In this document: positions 45,648 through 57,465 of the stretch, in pieces
Numbering within the stretch: the first letter of the stretch is position 1
Layout: each line of letters opens with the position of its first letter
DNA from: Drosophila miranda
Lineage: Eukaryota; Arthropoda; Insecta; Diptera; Drosophilidae
DNA: 64,000 bases
Direction: 5' to 3'
Assembly: GCF_003369915.1 (NCBI RefSeq)
Contig: NW_022881625.1
Location: forward strand, 1,116,001 to 1,180,000
Program-made: the position numbers and the translations under genes
The notes under the pieces: generated by a model
What the model was told of the DNA's origin: nothing
Databases searched by the model: none
The model's input: the letters and a program-made list of their open reading frames with translations, nothing else

Positions 45648-46552
45648 GTGTGTGGTTTAAGAAATCTTTGTGTTTTATGATTCTCTTTGTGGTTTGTGAT
45701 TTGAATATATGTTTAGTGGCGCACAGAATTTTAATTTACATTGGCGAGAAAGAGGAAATAAAGCTTGTCGGTAGTGGTTGGGAAGGGGAATGTGAATGTG
45801 TGTGGGGCGAGTTGGGAAAATGGCTGCTTGGCTTGGCGTCGGCATTTTAATGTATTCCTTATTGGCGTTAATTAAGAATTTTTAACAGTTTAGTTGGGCG
45901 GCAAACAAGTTAAGGGGCTCGTTAGTCGCCCGACGTGTCACACCGCTTCATCTGCCTCGTCGATCAGCTGTAACTGTATCTGTATCTGTACAAAGGAGCC
46001 TAGAATTTCTTAGATCTGTGTTCTTCTACCATCCTCTACATGGATTGGTTCCACATTAATCCTAAAGATGCACAAATTTTATAGCTTGAACAAAAAAAAA
46101 AAAAAAACACATACAATAATCGCATATCACATATTATGTTTTTTGTGGAGAGGGGGAGGGGGAGGGTTCCAAAGTATTTACACGGTCCAATGTTTGCACG
46201 GGTAATATAATGGAGATTCTCTTGGTAAAGATTTTATTCGTAGTTTATTCGCCCAACTATCGAGAAAGACTCGCGTGTGCCGTACGATACGATCCATTAC
46301 GATACGATATCGTCTGTGGGCTATATTTGTATGTATATTGATGTGTGCATATGTATGTACAATCCGAAGAGAGGATTACTCTTGTTTTGTTCTCTTTCCT
46401 AGATGATAATATCGTATCAGTGGTTCTGGAAGGGGGTGCTTAAACCTACGACGAAAGCTATAATCCGAGCGATTCGATTCGATTCCCTTTCAGAGGCCCG
46501 TACAGAAATCTGTGTGGCGCCATTCGCCCCCTGCCCCTCTCCTTGTCGTGGG

Positions 46553-46853
46553 ATGGATGATCACCTTTTAATTGATTTTCAACACTTTTTGATCCTATAG
46601 ATACTGTATCTATGCACTGATTTCTGCAGAAGATCCGTTACTGCTCAGCGCGACTGCTGGAACACCGTCCGCGGAGCCACCCATTTATGTTGATTCCCCG
46701 ATGTGGATGCTGGACAGAGTACTCGGGCTTGGGCATGAGTACTCGTGAGTGTATCGTATCAATCGCTCGCTTTGGGGTTCACAATTCTAATTGATCTCCG
46801 CTTTCCGCTCTTGGGGTAGGTTCCGCCGAAAGAGGCGCTTCAATTTACAATGA
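46553..46853 (+). pseudogene. Gene C, unit 7
   Basis: Intron 46745-46819. It carries the CTATAG variant and a deletion of the ACTCGGACCGCCCA segment. With the M module gone, its upstream neighbour is block E. Confidence 0.4.
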
Positions 46854-46948
46854 GAGCAAAAGAGACATTCTGTAGAGGGTTTTTCTTTTCTTTGCTTTTC
46901 TTTTCTTTATTCTTTTTCTATCATTTGGAGGGTGGAAGGTGCAACAAT

Positions 46949-47652
46949 CTAAAACGGAGGCAGACTCTTGAGCCTCCTGCTTGTGCGCAGCACGAATGGT
47001 GCCGGCTGATTTGTACCGGCATTTCCTCCAGCGGGAACGACTTCGGGAGCATCTACGGGATAGACTGCGGGAGCGACTCCGACCGACTCGCCTTCATCGT
47101 CCGAGCCCCCGAGCACTACGCTGTCCAAAGTAGTGCGGGACGCCCGCAGTGTCATCATGTGCCGGGTGCTGCGTTCGCCCAAGGTGTTGCGCACCTTCAG
47201 GCAGCTCTTCTGCGACAGGGTTCTTTTTTTCCGCCCGTACCCAGGGCGAGGACGCGGCGCTGGCACTCGCCGAATGCCACGGCATGGCTGCTGGTGGGCC
47301 CGTCGTCCTCATTGCCGGGCCGTTCAAAAATCGTCTCGAGACCGGTGGGCCTCGACTTTGCGATGGTCTGCGATGGCGCCTGAGAACCGGGGGTCGGCGT
47401 CAGGCTGGGCTTCTTGGCCAGGCGGCTGGGACTAAGACTGGGCCTGGCGGCGCTCTGGCTCTTGCTCTTGCAGGCGCGCGGCGGCATTTGGCGCCGAACC
47501 ATAGTCGCGGCTGCCACAGATCCTGTATCCCCCGGTATACTCCCGGCTGAAATGAGACGAAATGAGAAATGAGTTACGACTGTCCGATGGCCGCAGAACC
47601 GAGTACTTCCTTTACCTTTAGCTTTGCCTTCAAGTTTTTTCTTTGCAGGCAT
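46949..47652 (-). pseudogene. Gene B, unit 7 (frameshifted)
   Basis: All parts are present, but the T run reads seven T plus CC (near 47223), one base short of the open form, which breaks the frame. The 5' flank is deleted up to a poly-G tract ten bases upstream of the ATG, so any promoter of the other copies is gone. Confidence 0.45.
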
Positions 47653-47661
47653 TTCTCGGGT

Positions 47662-47683
47662 GGGGGGGGGGGGGGGGGGGGGG
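47662..47683 (+). repeat. Poly-G tract, G22 (unit 7, first), deletion junction
   Basis: The longest run in the window. It is fused directly to the 5' flank of gene B, so the spacer that separates them elsewhere is deleted with one endpoint in the tract. Confidence 0.85.
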
Positions 47684-48251
47684 AAAGGGAAAAAGAAAAA
47701 GAAAAAGAGAGGGACAAAATATTCGGCACTTTGACGGAGGGACTAAACCTCAGACACGTCTCGACTCCACAACGTTCACGACACGACTTTCCATTTGCAA
47801 GTGTGTGTGTGTGTGTGTGGTGTGAGTCAAGAAAGTGAAGTGGGGCCACGCTCAAAAGTATGTTGTCTCTTCTTTGTAATTCTCCCTAACTTAAAATTTG
47901 ATTTGCAATCCCCTGTGAGTTCGTCAACTTGATGTTTTGTTGGCTGTAATGCGGTATGTGGTCTTCAGTCCCCTCTACTACCCTTGCCGCCTGCTGAGGG
48001 CAGACGACTAGGAATGTAGCATGTACATGTGGGCGGCAGTTTATAGGGGCGTAGTTGTTTTATGCGAAGACTAGCATTTTTGGCTCAATTTAGGCCGTAG
48101 TGGTGGTGTGGCGGCAACTGATGCTGATTTGAAAGTCGATTTGAAACCGATAATCAATTGTCAGCACCGTTGCCGCCGAAGATTTATCACAGATTGTAAT
48201 AATTTTGTAGTGGGGTGTCGGAGAACCGCACTCATTACGAAAATAACAATG

Positions 48252-48271
48252 GGGGGGGGGGGGGGGGGGGG
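48252..48271 (+). repeat. Poly-G tract, G20 (unit 7, second)
   Basis: The second-position tract before block R. Confidence 0.85.
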
Positions 48272-49327
48272 AAGAAGGGGTTAAAGAAATGAGATCGAAA
48301 ATTCAGAAAGTGCAGTGTTGCAACACGTATTCAATTGAGGAATAGATAAAGAGAAAAGGTAAACAATGCAGGTGCTCTGCGTGGAAAATAAGAGGAAATA
48401 TACTAAATAAAAAGAGACAAGAACTTGCAGAAATAACAATACAGATAAGTAGTAGACTGGAGTGAAGACGACGGAAAAACAGGTAAAAAAAGAGATACTA
48501 CACTGGAACAAAGACGAGACAAAACAGGTACAATTTATTTACGTTTACAATATAACAATAAACATAACAATTTAAAATAATTTCTATATCTTTTTCTATA
48601 ATTACAGGGAAGACAAGAAACAGCGGAGCATCGGCCGGCATAGCAAAACACAATGCTTGTAAAGACATTGCGTTGCATACCGGCCGACCCCGGCGTCCCC
48701 CCTGGTCGTCGAAATTGGCGTCGTCCGAAGTCGTCAGAAGTAGGTGCAATTAGCACCTCGTCGTCGTTGTGGCTGTGGCTGCCCTCTTGGAGAACCAGTG
48801 GCACTGGTCCGGCCACCAGCTGGGAGCCAGGAGTAGACGGCACACATATTACTGTGGCGACACGGGTCCGGCCGCCAAAGTGAAATGGATGTGAGTGTGT
48901 GTGTGTCTGAATGGCTGGCGGTAAGTATTTTGTGAGCCCTTTTTAATCGTATGTGTGGCTGATGGATTTTTCCTTTTCCAGGACCATAGGGCACTCTGAA
49001 TGCCATGGCACTGGATCCGGCCACCAACTAAGGACGATGGCGGACACGACACACATAACTCGAACGGCACAGGTCCGGCCGCCCAAGTGTAATGGGTGTT
49101 TGTGTGTGTGTGTCTGTTTTTGGCTATTCTAGCAATCACCAACGCACTGCATTCGATTTGAATTTGTCAGGCCGTATGATTTTGCAAGTGTGTATGGCAG
49201 CATTTTTATTCGTTTATGTTTTATTTAACGGCTTTGATGGCGGCAGCGTCCGTTGTTCATTTTTGTTGTGGCATGCGAGTTATATGCATACCTGCCCCGT
49301 ATGATAAAGATTTTCGCCGTAATGTTT
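48272..49327 (+). ncRNA. Block R, unit 7
   Basis: Intron-like segments at 48528-48607 and 48921-48981. One internal ~105-bp motif copy is deleted, with the joint inside a GT repeat near 48900. Confidence 0.3.
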
Positions 49328-50090
49328 AGCCCGATAGTGTCCCGTGAGTGCTATCCGGCGATTGCCTAAGCGCTCTCGGCGATACGCGTCGGTACCCCCG
49401 ACCACCGTAGTAATTCTTAGTTCGACAGCGTCCCGTAAGTGCTATCCGGCGATTGCCTAGGCATTCTCGGCGATGCCTGTCGATATCCCCGACCCCCGTA
49501 GTAATTCTTAGTTCGGCGGCGTCCCGTAAGTGCTATCCGGCGATTGCCTAGGCATTCTCGGCGATACTTGTCGGTATTTATTTTATTTATTTATTTATTT
49601 ATTAAATTAACAAATTATCTGTTAATAATGGTACTTAGTTACTAAAGGCAGAAAAAGATAAGTTAAAAGTTAGCTAAATTTCCGCATAGCAAAGTTCCCC
49701 TTTCCGCGTCGTAGTAATTCTTAGGCCGACAGGTTCCCGTAAGTACCGTCCGGCGATAGCCTAGGTACTCTCGGCGATACTTGTCGGTATTCCCGCATAG
49801 CAAAGTTCCCCTTTCCGCGTCGTAGTAATTCTTAGGCCGACAGGGTCCCGTGAGTACCGTCCGGCGATAGCCTAGGTACTCTCGGCGATTATAGCCAGTA
49901 TTTCTGCATAGCAAAGTTCCCCTTTCCGCGTCGTAGTAATTCTTAGGCCGACAGGGTCCCGTAAGTACCGTCCGGCGATAGCCTAGGTACTCTCGGCGAT
50001 ACTTGTCGGTATTCCCGCATAGTAAAGACCTCCGTATTGATTCTGAGTTCGGTGGGGCCCTGAAGGCGCTATTCGGCGATAACCGGAGTG
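49328..50090. repeat. Satellite block S, unit 8, interrupted
   Basis: Two type-2 monomers, then a type-1 monomer interrupted at 49580-49677 by an AT-rich insertion, then further type-1 monomers and the terminal monomer. Confidence 0.85.
49580..49677 (-). mobile_element. Short 5'-truncated LINE-like 3' end inside satellite
   Basis: A 98-bp AT-rich insertion interrupts a satellite monomer whose uninterrupted form occurs in other units. On the + strand it starts with repeated TTTA units; read on the - strand it therefore ends in an (AAAT)n-type tail. ATTT flanks both sides (49576-49579 and 49678-49681) as a possible target duplication. A tail of this kind and the short length fit a severely 5'-truncated non-LTR retrotransposon; the family is not identified. 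Confidence 0.55.
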
Positions 50091-50309
50091 TTCTCGGTGA
50101 AACCAACTGCCCCGTCCCACGCTACGATCGCTTCCTTACAAAAGTTAAGGTAACACTAGACTTAACATTAACATGTGTTTTCTTATACAATGGATTGCGT
50201 CTTTTCAGTCCGTTCCCGTCCTCGGAGCGGGCTTCATATAAGTGGCGGCGCAAGGCTGATCCTCATATCAGCATCAGCATAGGCCCTGTAGTTGGATGGG
50301 TGCGTACCG

Positions 50310-50566
50310 CCGCAACTTTGGCATTTAGCTGGGTGCGGTTGACGAAAACACCGCACTTTACACAGACGAAGCCGCGTTGACAGAAGTTGTTAAACCGCCG
50401 CAACTTTGGCATTTAGCTGGGTGCGGTGGACGAAACCACCGCACTTTACACAGACGAAGCCGCGTTGACAGAAGTTGTTAAACCGCCGCAATTTTCGCAT
50501 TTAGCTGGGTGCGGTGGACGAAACCACCGCACTTTACACAGGCGAAGCCGCGTTGACAGTAGTTGT
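50310..50566. repeat. H block, unit 8 first copy
   Basis: Three repeats. The first shares the inner-stem changes of unit 7. Confidence 0.85.
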
Positions 50567-50968
50567 GTGTGGTTTAAGAAATCTTTGTGTTTTATGATTC
50601 TCTTTGTGGTTTGTGATTTGAATATATGTTTAGTGGCGCACAGAATTTTAATTTACATTGGCGAGAAAGAGGAAATAAAGCTTGTCGGTAGTGGTTGGGA
50701 AGGGGAATGTGAATGTGTGTGGGGCGAGTTGGGAAAATGGCTGCTTGGTTTGGCGTCGGCATATTAATGTATTCCTTATTGGCGTGAATTAAGAATTTTT
50801 AACAGTTTAGTTGGGCGGCAAACAAGTTAAGGGGCTCGTTAGTCTTTTACAATGGATTGCGTCTTTTCAGTCCGTTCCCGTCCTCGGAGCGGGCTTCATA
50901 TAAGTGGCGGCGCAAGGCTGATCCTCATATCAGCATCAGCATAGGCCCTGTAGTTGGATGGGTGCGTA

Positions 50969-51227
50969 CCGCCGCAACTTTGGCATTAAGCTGGGTGCAG
51001 TGGACGAAACCACCGCACTTTACACAGACGAAGGCGCGTTGATAGAAGTTGTTAAACCGCCGCAACTTTGGCATTTAGCTGGGTGCGGTGGACGAAACCA
51101 CCGCACTTTACACAGACGAAGCCGCGTTGACGGAAGTTGTTAAACCGCCGCAATTTTCGCATTTAGCTGGGTGCGGTGGACGAAACCACCGCACTTTACA
51201 CAGGCGAAGCCGCGTTGACAGTAGTTG
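50969..51227. repeat. H block, unit 8 second copy
   Basis: Three repeats in a direct duplication of the H/E start. The duplication joint is near 50842, where block E of the first copy runs into the CTTTTACAATGG leader. Confidence 0.85.
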
Positions 51228-52130
51228 TGTGTGGTTTAAGAAATCTTTGTGTTTTATGATTCTCTTTGTGGTTTGTGATTTGAATATATGTTTAGTGGCG
51301 CACAGAATTTTAATTTACATTGGCGAGAAAGAGGAAATAAAGCTTGTCGGTAGTGGTTGGGAAGGGGAATGTAAATGTGTGTGGGGCGAGTTGGGAAAAT
51401 GGCTGCTTGGCTTGGCGTCGGCATTTTAATGTATTCCTTATTGGCGTTAATTAAGAATTTTTAACAGTTTAGTTGGGCGGCAAACAAGTTAAGGGGCTCG
51501 TTAGTCGCCCGACGTGTCACACCGCTTCATCTGCCTCGTCGATCAGCTGTAACTGTATCTGTATCTGTACAAAGGAGCCTAGAATTTCTTAGATCTGTGT
51601 TCTTCTACCATCCTCTACATGGATTGGTTCCACATTAATCCTAAAGATGCACAAATTTTATAGCTTGAACAAAAAAAAAAAAAAACACATACAATAATCG
51701 CATATCACATATTATGTTTTTTGTGGAGAGGGGGAGGGGGAGGGTTCCAAAGTATTTACACGGTCCAATGTTTGCACGGGTAATATAATGGAGATTCTCT
51801 TGGTAAAGATTTTATTCGTAATTTATTCGCCCAACTATCGAGAAAGACTCGCGTGTGCCGTACGATACGATCCATTACGATACGATATCGTCTGTGGGCT
51901 ATATTTGTATGTATATTGATGTGTGCATATGTATGTACAATCCGAAGAGAGGATTACTCTTGTTTTGTTCTCTTTCCTAGATGATAATATCGTATCAGTG
52001 GTTCTGGAAGGGGGTGCTTAAACCTACGACGAAAGCTATAATCCGAGCGATTCGATTCGATTCCCTTTCAGAGGCCCGTACAGAAATCTGTGTGGCGCCA
52101 TTCGCCCCCTGCCCCTCTCCTTGTCGTGGG

Positions 52131-52445
52131 ATGGATGATCACCTTTTAATTGATTTTCAACACTTTTTGATCCTATAGATACTGTATCTATGCACTGATT
52201 TCTGCAGAAGATCCGTTACTGCTCACTCGGACCGCCCAAGCGCGACTGCTGGAACACCGTCCGCGGAGCCACCCATTTATGTTGATTCCCCGATGTGGAT
52301 GCTGGACAGAGTACTCGGGCTTGGGCATGAGTACTCGTGAGTGTATCGTATCAATCGCTCGCTTTGGGGTTCACAATTCTAATTGATCTCCGCTTTCCGC
52401 TCTTGGGGTAGGTTCCGCCGAAAGAGGCGCTTCAATTTACAATGA
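52131..52445 (+). pseudogene. Gene C, unit 8
   Basis: Intron 52337-52411. It carries the CTATAG variant and keeps the segment deleted in unit 7. Confidence 0.4.
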
Positions 52446-52545
52446 GAGCAAAAGAGACATTCTGTAGAGGGTTTTTCTTTTCTTTGCTTTGCTTTTCTTT
52501 TCTTTATTCTTTTTCTATCATTTGGAGGGTGGAAGGTGCAACAAT

Positions 52546-53249
52546 CTAAAACGGAGGCAGAATCTTGAGCCTCCTGCTGGTGCGCAGCACTAATGGTGCC
52601 GGCTGATTTGTACCGGCATTTCCTCCAGCGGGAACGACTTCGGGAGCAGCTACGGGAGCGACTGCGGGAGCGACTCCGACCGACTCGCCTTCATCGTCCG
52701 AGCCCCCGAGCATTACGCTGTCCAAAGTAGTGCGGGACGCCCGCAGTGTCATCATGTGCCGGGTGCTGCGTTCGCCCAAGGTGTTGCGCACCTTCAGGCA
52801 GCTCTTCTGCGACAGGGTTCTTTTTTTTTCGCCCGTACCCAGGGCGAGGACGCGGCGCTGGCACTCGCCGAATGCCACGGCATGGCTGCTGGTGGGCCCG
52901 TCGTCCTCATTGCCGGGCCGTTCAAAAATCGTCTCGAGACCGGTGGGCCTCGACTTTGCGATGGTCTGCGATTGCGCCTGAGAACCGGTGGTCGGCGTCA
53001 GGCTGGGCTTCTTGGCCAGGCGGCTGGGACTAAGACTGGGCCTGGCGGCGCTCTGGCTCTTGCTCTTGCAGGCGCGCGGCGGCATTTGGCGCCGAACCAT
53101 AGTCACGGTTGCCACAGATCCTGTATCCCCGGTATACTCCCGGCTGAAATGAGACGAAATGAGAAATGAGTTACGACTGTCCGATGGCCGCAGAACCGAG
53201 TACTTCCTTTACCTTTAGCTTTGCCTTCAAGTTTTTTCTTTGCAGGCAT
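52546..53249 (-). pseudogene. Gene B, unit 8 (early frameshift)
   Basis: The nine-T run is intact, so the C-terminal 189 codons are open (52546-53115). One C is lost near 53129 in exon 2 just after the intron, shifting the frame between exon 1 and the rest. Confidence 0.45.
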
Positions 53250-53598
53250 TTCTCGTATCTTTTTCCGGCTTTTCCGTCTCCTGGGTAAACCTTTCGACTT
53301 CTCAAACGAGCAACGAGCAACGAGCCTCTTTGGGTTGAGGGCTCTCAGTGCTCCACAGGGGAGGGGCTGAGAGGCTGGGGTGTGAGCCGCCAGCAACCAA
53401 GCGCGTTGCTTTATTAATATTCGTGGGCAGTATGTCTTAATATAATTTATGTACACTTTTGTGTTTGTTTTACAATTCAACTTTAAACGACACTCAAACA
53501 CACACTAGTACATTTGATGGCACATTAATTTACAAACATATAATCTGCAGCAACGAAACACTTGTAACCTCGACTAGGCCCGCAGCCAGCAGGTGGTA

Positions 53599-53616
53599 GG
53601 GGGGGGGGGGGGGGGG
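53599..53616 (+). repeat. Poly-G tract, G18 (unit 8)
   Basis: The first-position tract. The second position is lost because the array ends at 54102. Confidence 0.85.
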
Positions 53617-54102
53617 AAAGGGAAAAAGAAAAAGAAAAAGAGAGGGACAAAATATTCGGCACTTTGACGGAGGGACTAAACCTCAGACACGTCTCGACTC
53701 CACAACGTTCACGACACGACTTTCCATTTGCAAGTGTGTGTGTGTGTGTGTGTGTGGTGTGAGTCAAGAAAGTGAAGTGGGGCCACGCTCAAAAGTATGC
53801 CGTCTCTTCTTTGTAATTCTCCCTAACTTAAAATTTGATTTGCAATCCCCTGTGAGTTCGTCAACTTGATGTTTTGTTGGCTGTAATGCGGTATGTGGTC
53901 TTCAGTCCCCTCTACTACCCTTGCCGCCTGCTGAGGGCAGACGACTAGGAATGTAGCATGTACATGTGGGCGGCAGTTTATAGGGGGCGTAGTTGTTTTA
54001 TGCGAAGACTAGCATTTTTGGCTCAATTTAGGCCGTAGTGGTGGTGTGGCGGCAACTGATGCTGATTTGAAAGTCGATTTGAAACCGATAATCAATTGTC
54101 AG

Positions 54103-55097
54103 CCCTTTTTCGAGGAAAGCGTTGTTCTTGAAGGTTTGTCATCTATGGACATATCGTTTTCTGCGGGTCCAGATAAGGTACCAAGTTGCATCTTAAAACA
54201 CTGTGCCCAGTCCCTTTGCAAGCCCTTGACCTTTCTCTTCAACCTCTCCTTGGAACAGTCTTGTCTCCCAGTAATTTGGAATGAGTCCTACATCATTCCG
54301 CTTCACAAAAAAGGTTCAAGATCAAACATTGAAAACTATCGTGGTATCGCAAAGCTTTCCGCCCTCCCGAAGCTTCTTGAGTTCCTGGTCACCCGGCAAC
54401 TGCAACATCTTTGTTGCAGCTTGATATCTCCGTCGCAACACGGTTTTTTCAGACATCGTTCAACATCGACTAACCTTCTTGAGTTTTCTAACCTAATCCA
54501 CCGTGGTTTTCAAATTGGTTTGCAGACGGATGTAGTTTTTACGGACTTCAGCAAGGCATTCGATTCTGTGAACCATGCTCTGCTTATTCAAAAGCTCTCC
54601 TTATTAGGGTTCCCAACGAATCTTCTAGATTGGATTTTGTCCTATCTCTCTAACCGTACTCAACGTGTTTTGTTTTCTAACGTGTTGTCAAATACTGTTA
54701 ATGTTACTTCAGGTGTGCCACAGGGAAGTCATCTGGGCCCGCTTCTGTTTATTTTATTTGTGAACGACCTTCCTCAAGTTATAACATACTCTACTACACT
54801 AATGTATGCTGATGATGTCAAAATCTGTCTTTCTTACTCTGATTGGTATTTGCACACACGCCTTCAACTTGATCTAAGTGAACTACTATTGTGGTGTTCA
54901 ACTAATCTTCTTTTTCTGAACCTTTCCAAATGCAAACTTATGACATTTTACCGTCGCGCTCCTCATTTTGTCTCATATGTTCTAGGAAATCATGTCCTTG
55001 AGCGAATTTCGAGTTCAAATGACCTCGGAGTCCTTTTTGATCATAAGATGTGTTTCAACACCCATATAGCTGCAACTGTAAATAAAGCTAAGGGTGT
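54103..55097 (+). pseudogene. LINE (non-LTR) reverse transcriptase fragment
   Basis: About 330 open codons of RT begin abruptly at the array end. Visible blocks are GPDKVPSCILK, WNESYIIPLHKKG, NYRGIAKLSALPKLLE, SQHGF, FTDFSKAFDSVNH (first catalytic Asp), SGVPQGSHLGPLLFILFVNDLP, YADD (catalytic pair) and a LNLSKCKLM-type block. The N-terminal endonuclease is absent and the C-terminal part is lost in the assembly gap. The block pattern suggests a jockey/CR1-type clade; I cannot place it more exactly. The catalytic motifs are intact, so this is a truncated rather than mutated copy. Confidence 0.85.
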
Positions 55098-55147
55098 NNN
55101 NNNNNNNNNNNNNNNNNNNNNNNNNNNNNNNNNNNNNNNNNNNNNNN
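55098..55147. other. Assembly gap (50 N)
   Basis: Exactly 50 unknown bases, a usual scaffold-gap placeholder. The true distance, and even the adjacency of the two sides, are not established by this sequence. Confidence 0.95.
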
Positions 55148-55673
55148 ATATGTTGCCAATAGTAATAAGAACATTAATAAAGAAAGCTTCAGGTCACTCT
55201 AAAGTGCCCTGAGCCAGTCAAACCCTTAAAAAAGGAGGAGCATCGAACGGGCAGTGGACACATTCAACCAGGTGGCAGCGAAGTGGAGCGGCTGGCCTGC
55301 TGATAATCGTCTATCGGTTGATATGGTTGAACATTTCAAGTGTTCCACTGGGGAGAATCCGCTTTGCACCCGGTTCCTTGTTTTGTGTTAATGCAATAGA
55401 GGTGTTTTTTCCCTAGATAACATTCTATTTTGTTTCAAGTATGGCACTGCACATACACACAAGCCATGGTTCGACGATAATTTACAGATAGTTTCCACTC
55501 ATCATATCCTCAGAATGGATTAGTGCTTTGGGTACATTCAAGTCATTATTACGTCGCATACAAAAGTGTTTACAGTTTCAGTTTAGCCGCATTTATGGCA
55601 TAGCTGCAGGATGATCGAAATGGTGTTATATAACGAAACGGCTGGGTGCAGTGATCCATATGGATTTCTACTT
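55148..55673. other. Unassigned sequence between the gap and a coding-like fragment
   Basis: About 0.5 kb with many stops in all frames. Its 5' end does not continue the RT frame convincingly. I see no recognisable gene, terminal repeat or satellite here. Confidence 0.5.
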
Positions 55674-55944
55674 CTAACGCTCTGCCTCCTCCATGGCGCG
55701 CATCATTTTGGCATCATGCTTGTCGTGATGCTCCCTTATGGCACGCTGGAGCTCCTCGCGATGACCTGCGCGCAGGTGTGCATGAAAGGAGCGAGTGGAA
55801 TCAATGAGCTGGGTCCAAAGGAACGCAACGGAGTGGAGACAATGTGCTACCTTGTCCGTTTTGCTTGTTAAACTGCTTGATGAGGCGACCTTCTGGAGGA
55901 CTCCGAAGGCTCTGAATGTGCGCGTACAGCTGCGCCAGTGCAGT
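55674..55944 (-). pseudogene. Short coding-like fragment, charged helix-rich
   Basis: On the - strand a frame reads SFHAHLRAGHREELQRAIREHHDKHDAKMMRAMEEAER and then stops. A likely charged helix follows an upstream segment that seems to change frame (QLYAHIQSLRSPPEGRLIKQF in one frame). It is cut at 55944 by the start of the LTR element. Parent gene not recognised; it may be a transposon gene remnant or a captured host exon. Confidence 0.35.
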
Positions 55945-55981
55945 TGAAGTGGTTTGAAAGAGTAACGTATAAAAAAAAAGG

Positions 55982-55989
55982 TATAAATA
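55982..55989 (+). promoter_or_regulatory. TATA-like box in 5' LTR
   Basis: TATAAATA about 38 bases into the LTR, conserved in the 3' LTR near 63664. Its position so close to the LTR start would imply a very short U3 if used. Confidence 0.4.
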
Positions 55990-56176
55990 CTGGGATCCAC
56001 AAAAGGGAACATTTGGAAAAGTACCAAGAAGGATATTGTCTCCCTATGTTACTCAACTTTGCCGCCTCAATTCAAGTTAAAAGGTAAACGAAGGAGAGCG
56101 GGTTTTTTTTCTTTTTTTGAGTTGAAACTTGTAAAATAATTACGGCGTCAATTCGAAAATGGAGGATTCTCAAGTT

Positions 56177-57465
56177 TAACGCTGTACTGGGGGGTCTCAG
56201 ACTGTGCAGATCTAGCCTCGTCTCTTGGAAGAAAAACTGTTGGCGAAGACAGACGTGCTATTTTTGTCCAGTCCAAGTATAAAGAAAAAAAAAAAAGAGG
56301 AATAAAAAACCGGGAAAAGATCTTAACAGCTGAATACAGCAAAAAGAAAGAAATATTGTGCGTTTATAAAGGAAAAGTGTGTTAAGTTCCACTCTCAATT
56401 GGTATGTATTGCAGCGTCGCTAATATACACCACATACACTCGTGGTGTAGGGTAGTGCTTTTTTTTTTATTGTAGGAAATTAATTTTTCAGATGGCGGTT
56501 AGTACCGGCTTAAACTTCGGGCAATCGTTTGGGTACCTGTCTGAACCCCAATACGAAAGCTCGCAACAACAATTTCCCCGATATTAGGGCCTCCGCCCGC
56601 GGCAAGGGACTTATGCTCCTCGCCCAACTACAGCTCCGTACCAAAAATTCCCAGCGCTAGGCCGAGCAGCACAAAGCGGGAGGCGTAAAAGATCGGCTCA
56701 TCAGTCGCTTTGCGGGCGCGAGCCACTTATGTGTCACGGACCCGCGATATATTGGAGGCCGTCCAATTCTGCGGAAATTATTAAAGCTATGTAAACGGTC
56801 AGCCAATTTCTACCCGAAATATAGATCTGGGTCTCGACCTATTTTCGTTTCCCCATACGAAGTGCCGAGGAGTGCCCAGATGTGAAGCCGGCGGCAACGA
56901 CTGTCTTTTTTTTTTATATCCATCAGTGTAACCGCTGATTCCTATTTTTATGCTATAGTGTCATTAGTGTTATTAGCTTAGTAAATTTCTTTTGGTTGTG
57001 TTTTTAAATTCTGTTCGGAAGAAATAGCAAGTGGAATGTGTGACAGGGCGAAAGTGAACAACGGTTAAACGGCAGAGGAGAGCGTGAGCTTTTTTTTTTG
57101 TAAAAGTATTTCTCCAGCTTTCGTTTTAGGAACGTTGCCGCAGTCCATGGAAGCGCTTTCATCGCTGTTTCAACGCATTTATTAAAAAAATCAAAGGAAG
57201 GCCGTAAGTGATCCCAAAACATAAAGATAAAATATTGGAGTTTGTTTGTTATGAGCAACTATTTATTGCATGACCGGAAAAAAAAAACCTCACGTAGTCA
57301 GGGGCTTCGTCGCTTAAGAGAGGCTGTGCGCTCTCCCTTATGCCCTGCTGCAACCATAAGCGCTTACGCCGCGCATAAGAACCAGCCCTCTTAAGAACAA
57401 GGCACAAAAGGGAAGATGCGAGGCTGGTCGCTCTGACGTTCTTTTATGCTTTCTACTTGCGGTTG
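56177..57465. other. 1.3 kb segment present only in the 5' LTR copy
   Basis: The 3' LTR jumps from CTCAAGTTAACAG directly to TACTTGCG, whereas the 5' LTR has about 1.29 kb between the matching points. No clear target duplication or terminal repeats flank it. It could be an insertion in one LTR or, as likely, a deletion in the other. It has several poly-A/T runs and no convincing gene. Confidence 0.6.

Larger units (their letters stand above)
44418..49327. repeat. Tandem array unit 7 (M module deleted)
   Basis: A unit of about 4.9 kb in which the whole M module (Mdr65-like exon and second exon) is deleted. The junction is at 46466, where the sequence passes from the end of block E directly to the sequence just 5' of gene C. 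The GC-rich spacer after the satellite is also lost (near 45213). The 5' flank of gene B is joined to a 22-base poly-G tract at 47662. Confidence 0.9.
49328..54102. repeat. Tandem array unit 8 (M deleted; right end of array)
   Basis: The last unit, sharing the M-module deletion (junction at 52044) and the spacer deletion with unit 7. It has a second, directly repeated H/E start (50842-51400) without module L, and a 98-bp insertion inside the satellite block. The unit stops at 54102, where LINE sequence begins, so block R is absent. Confidence 0.9.

Noticed and set aside
1..54102. CRISPR array or integron-like structure
   Set aside because: The repeats are long, contiguous satellites and gene-sized units without unique spacers, and all other signals are eukaryotic.
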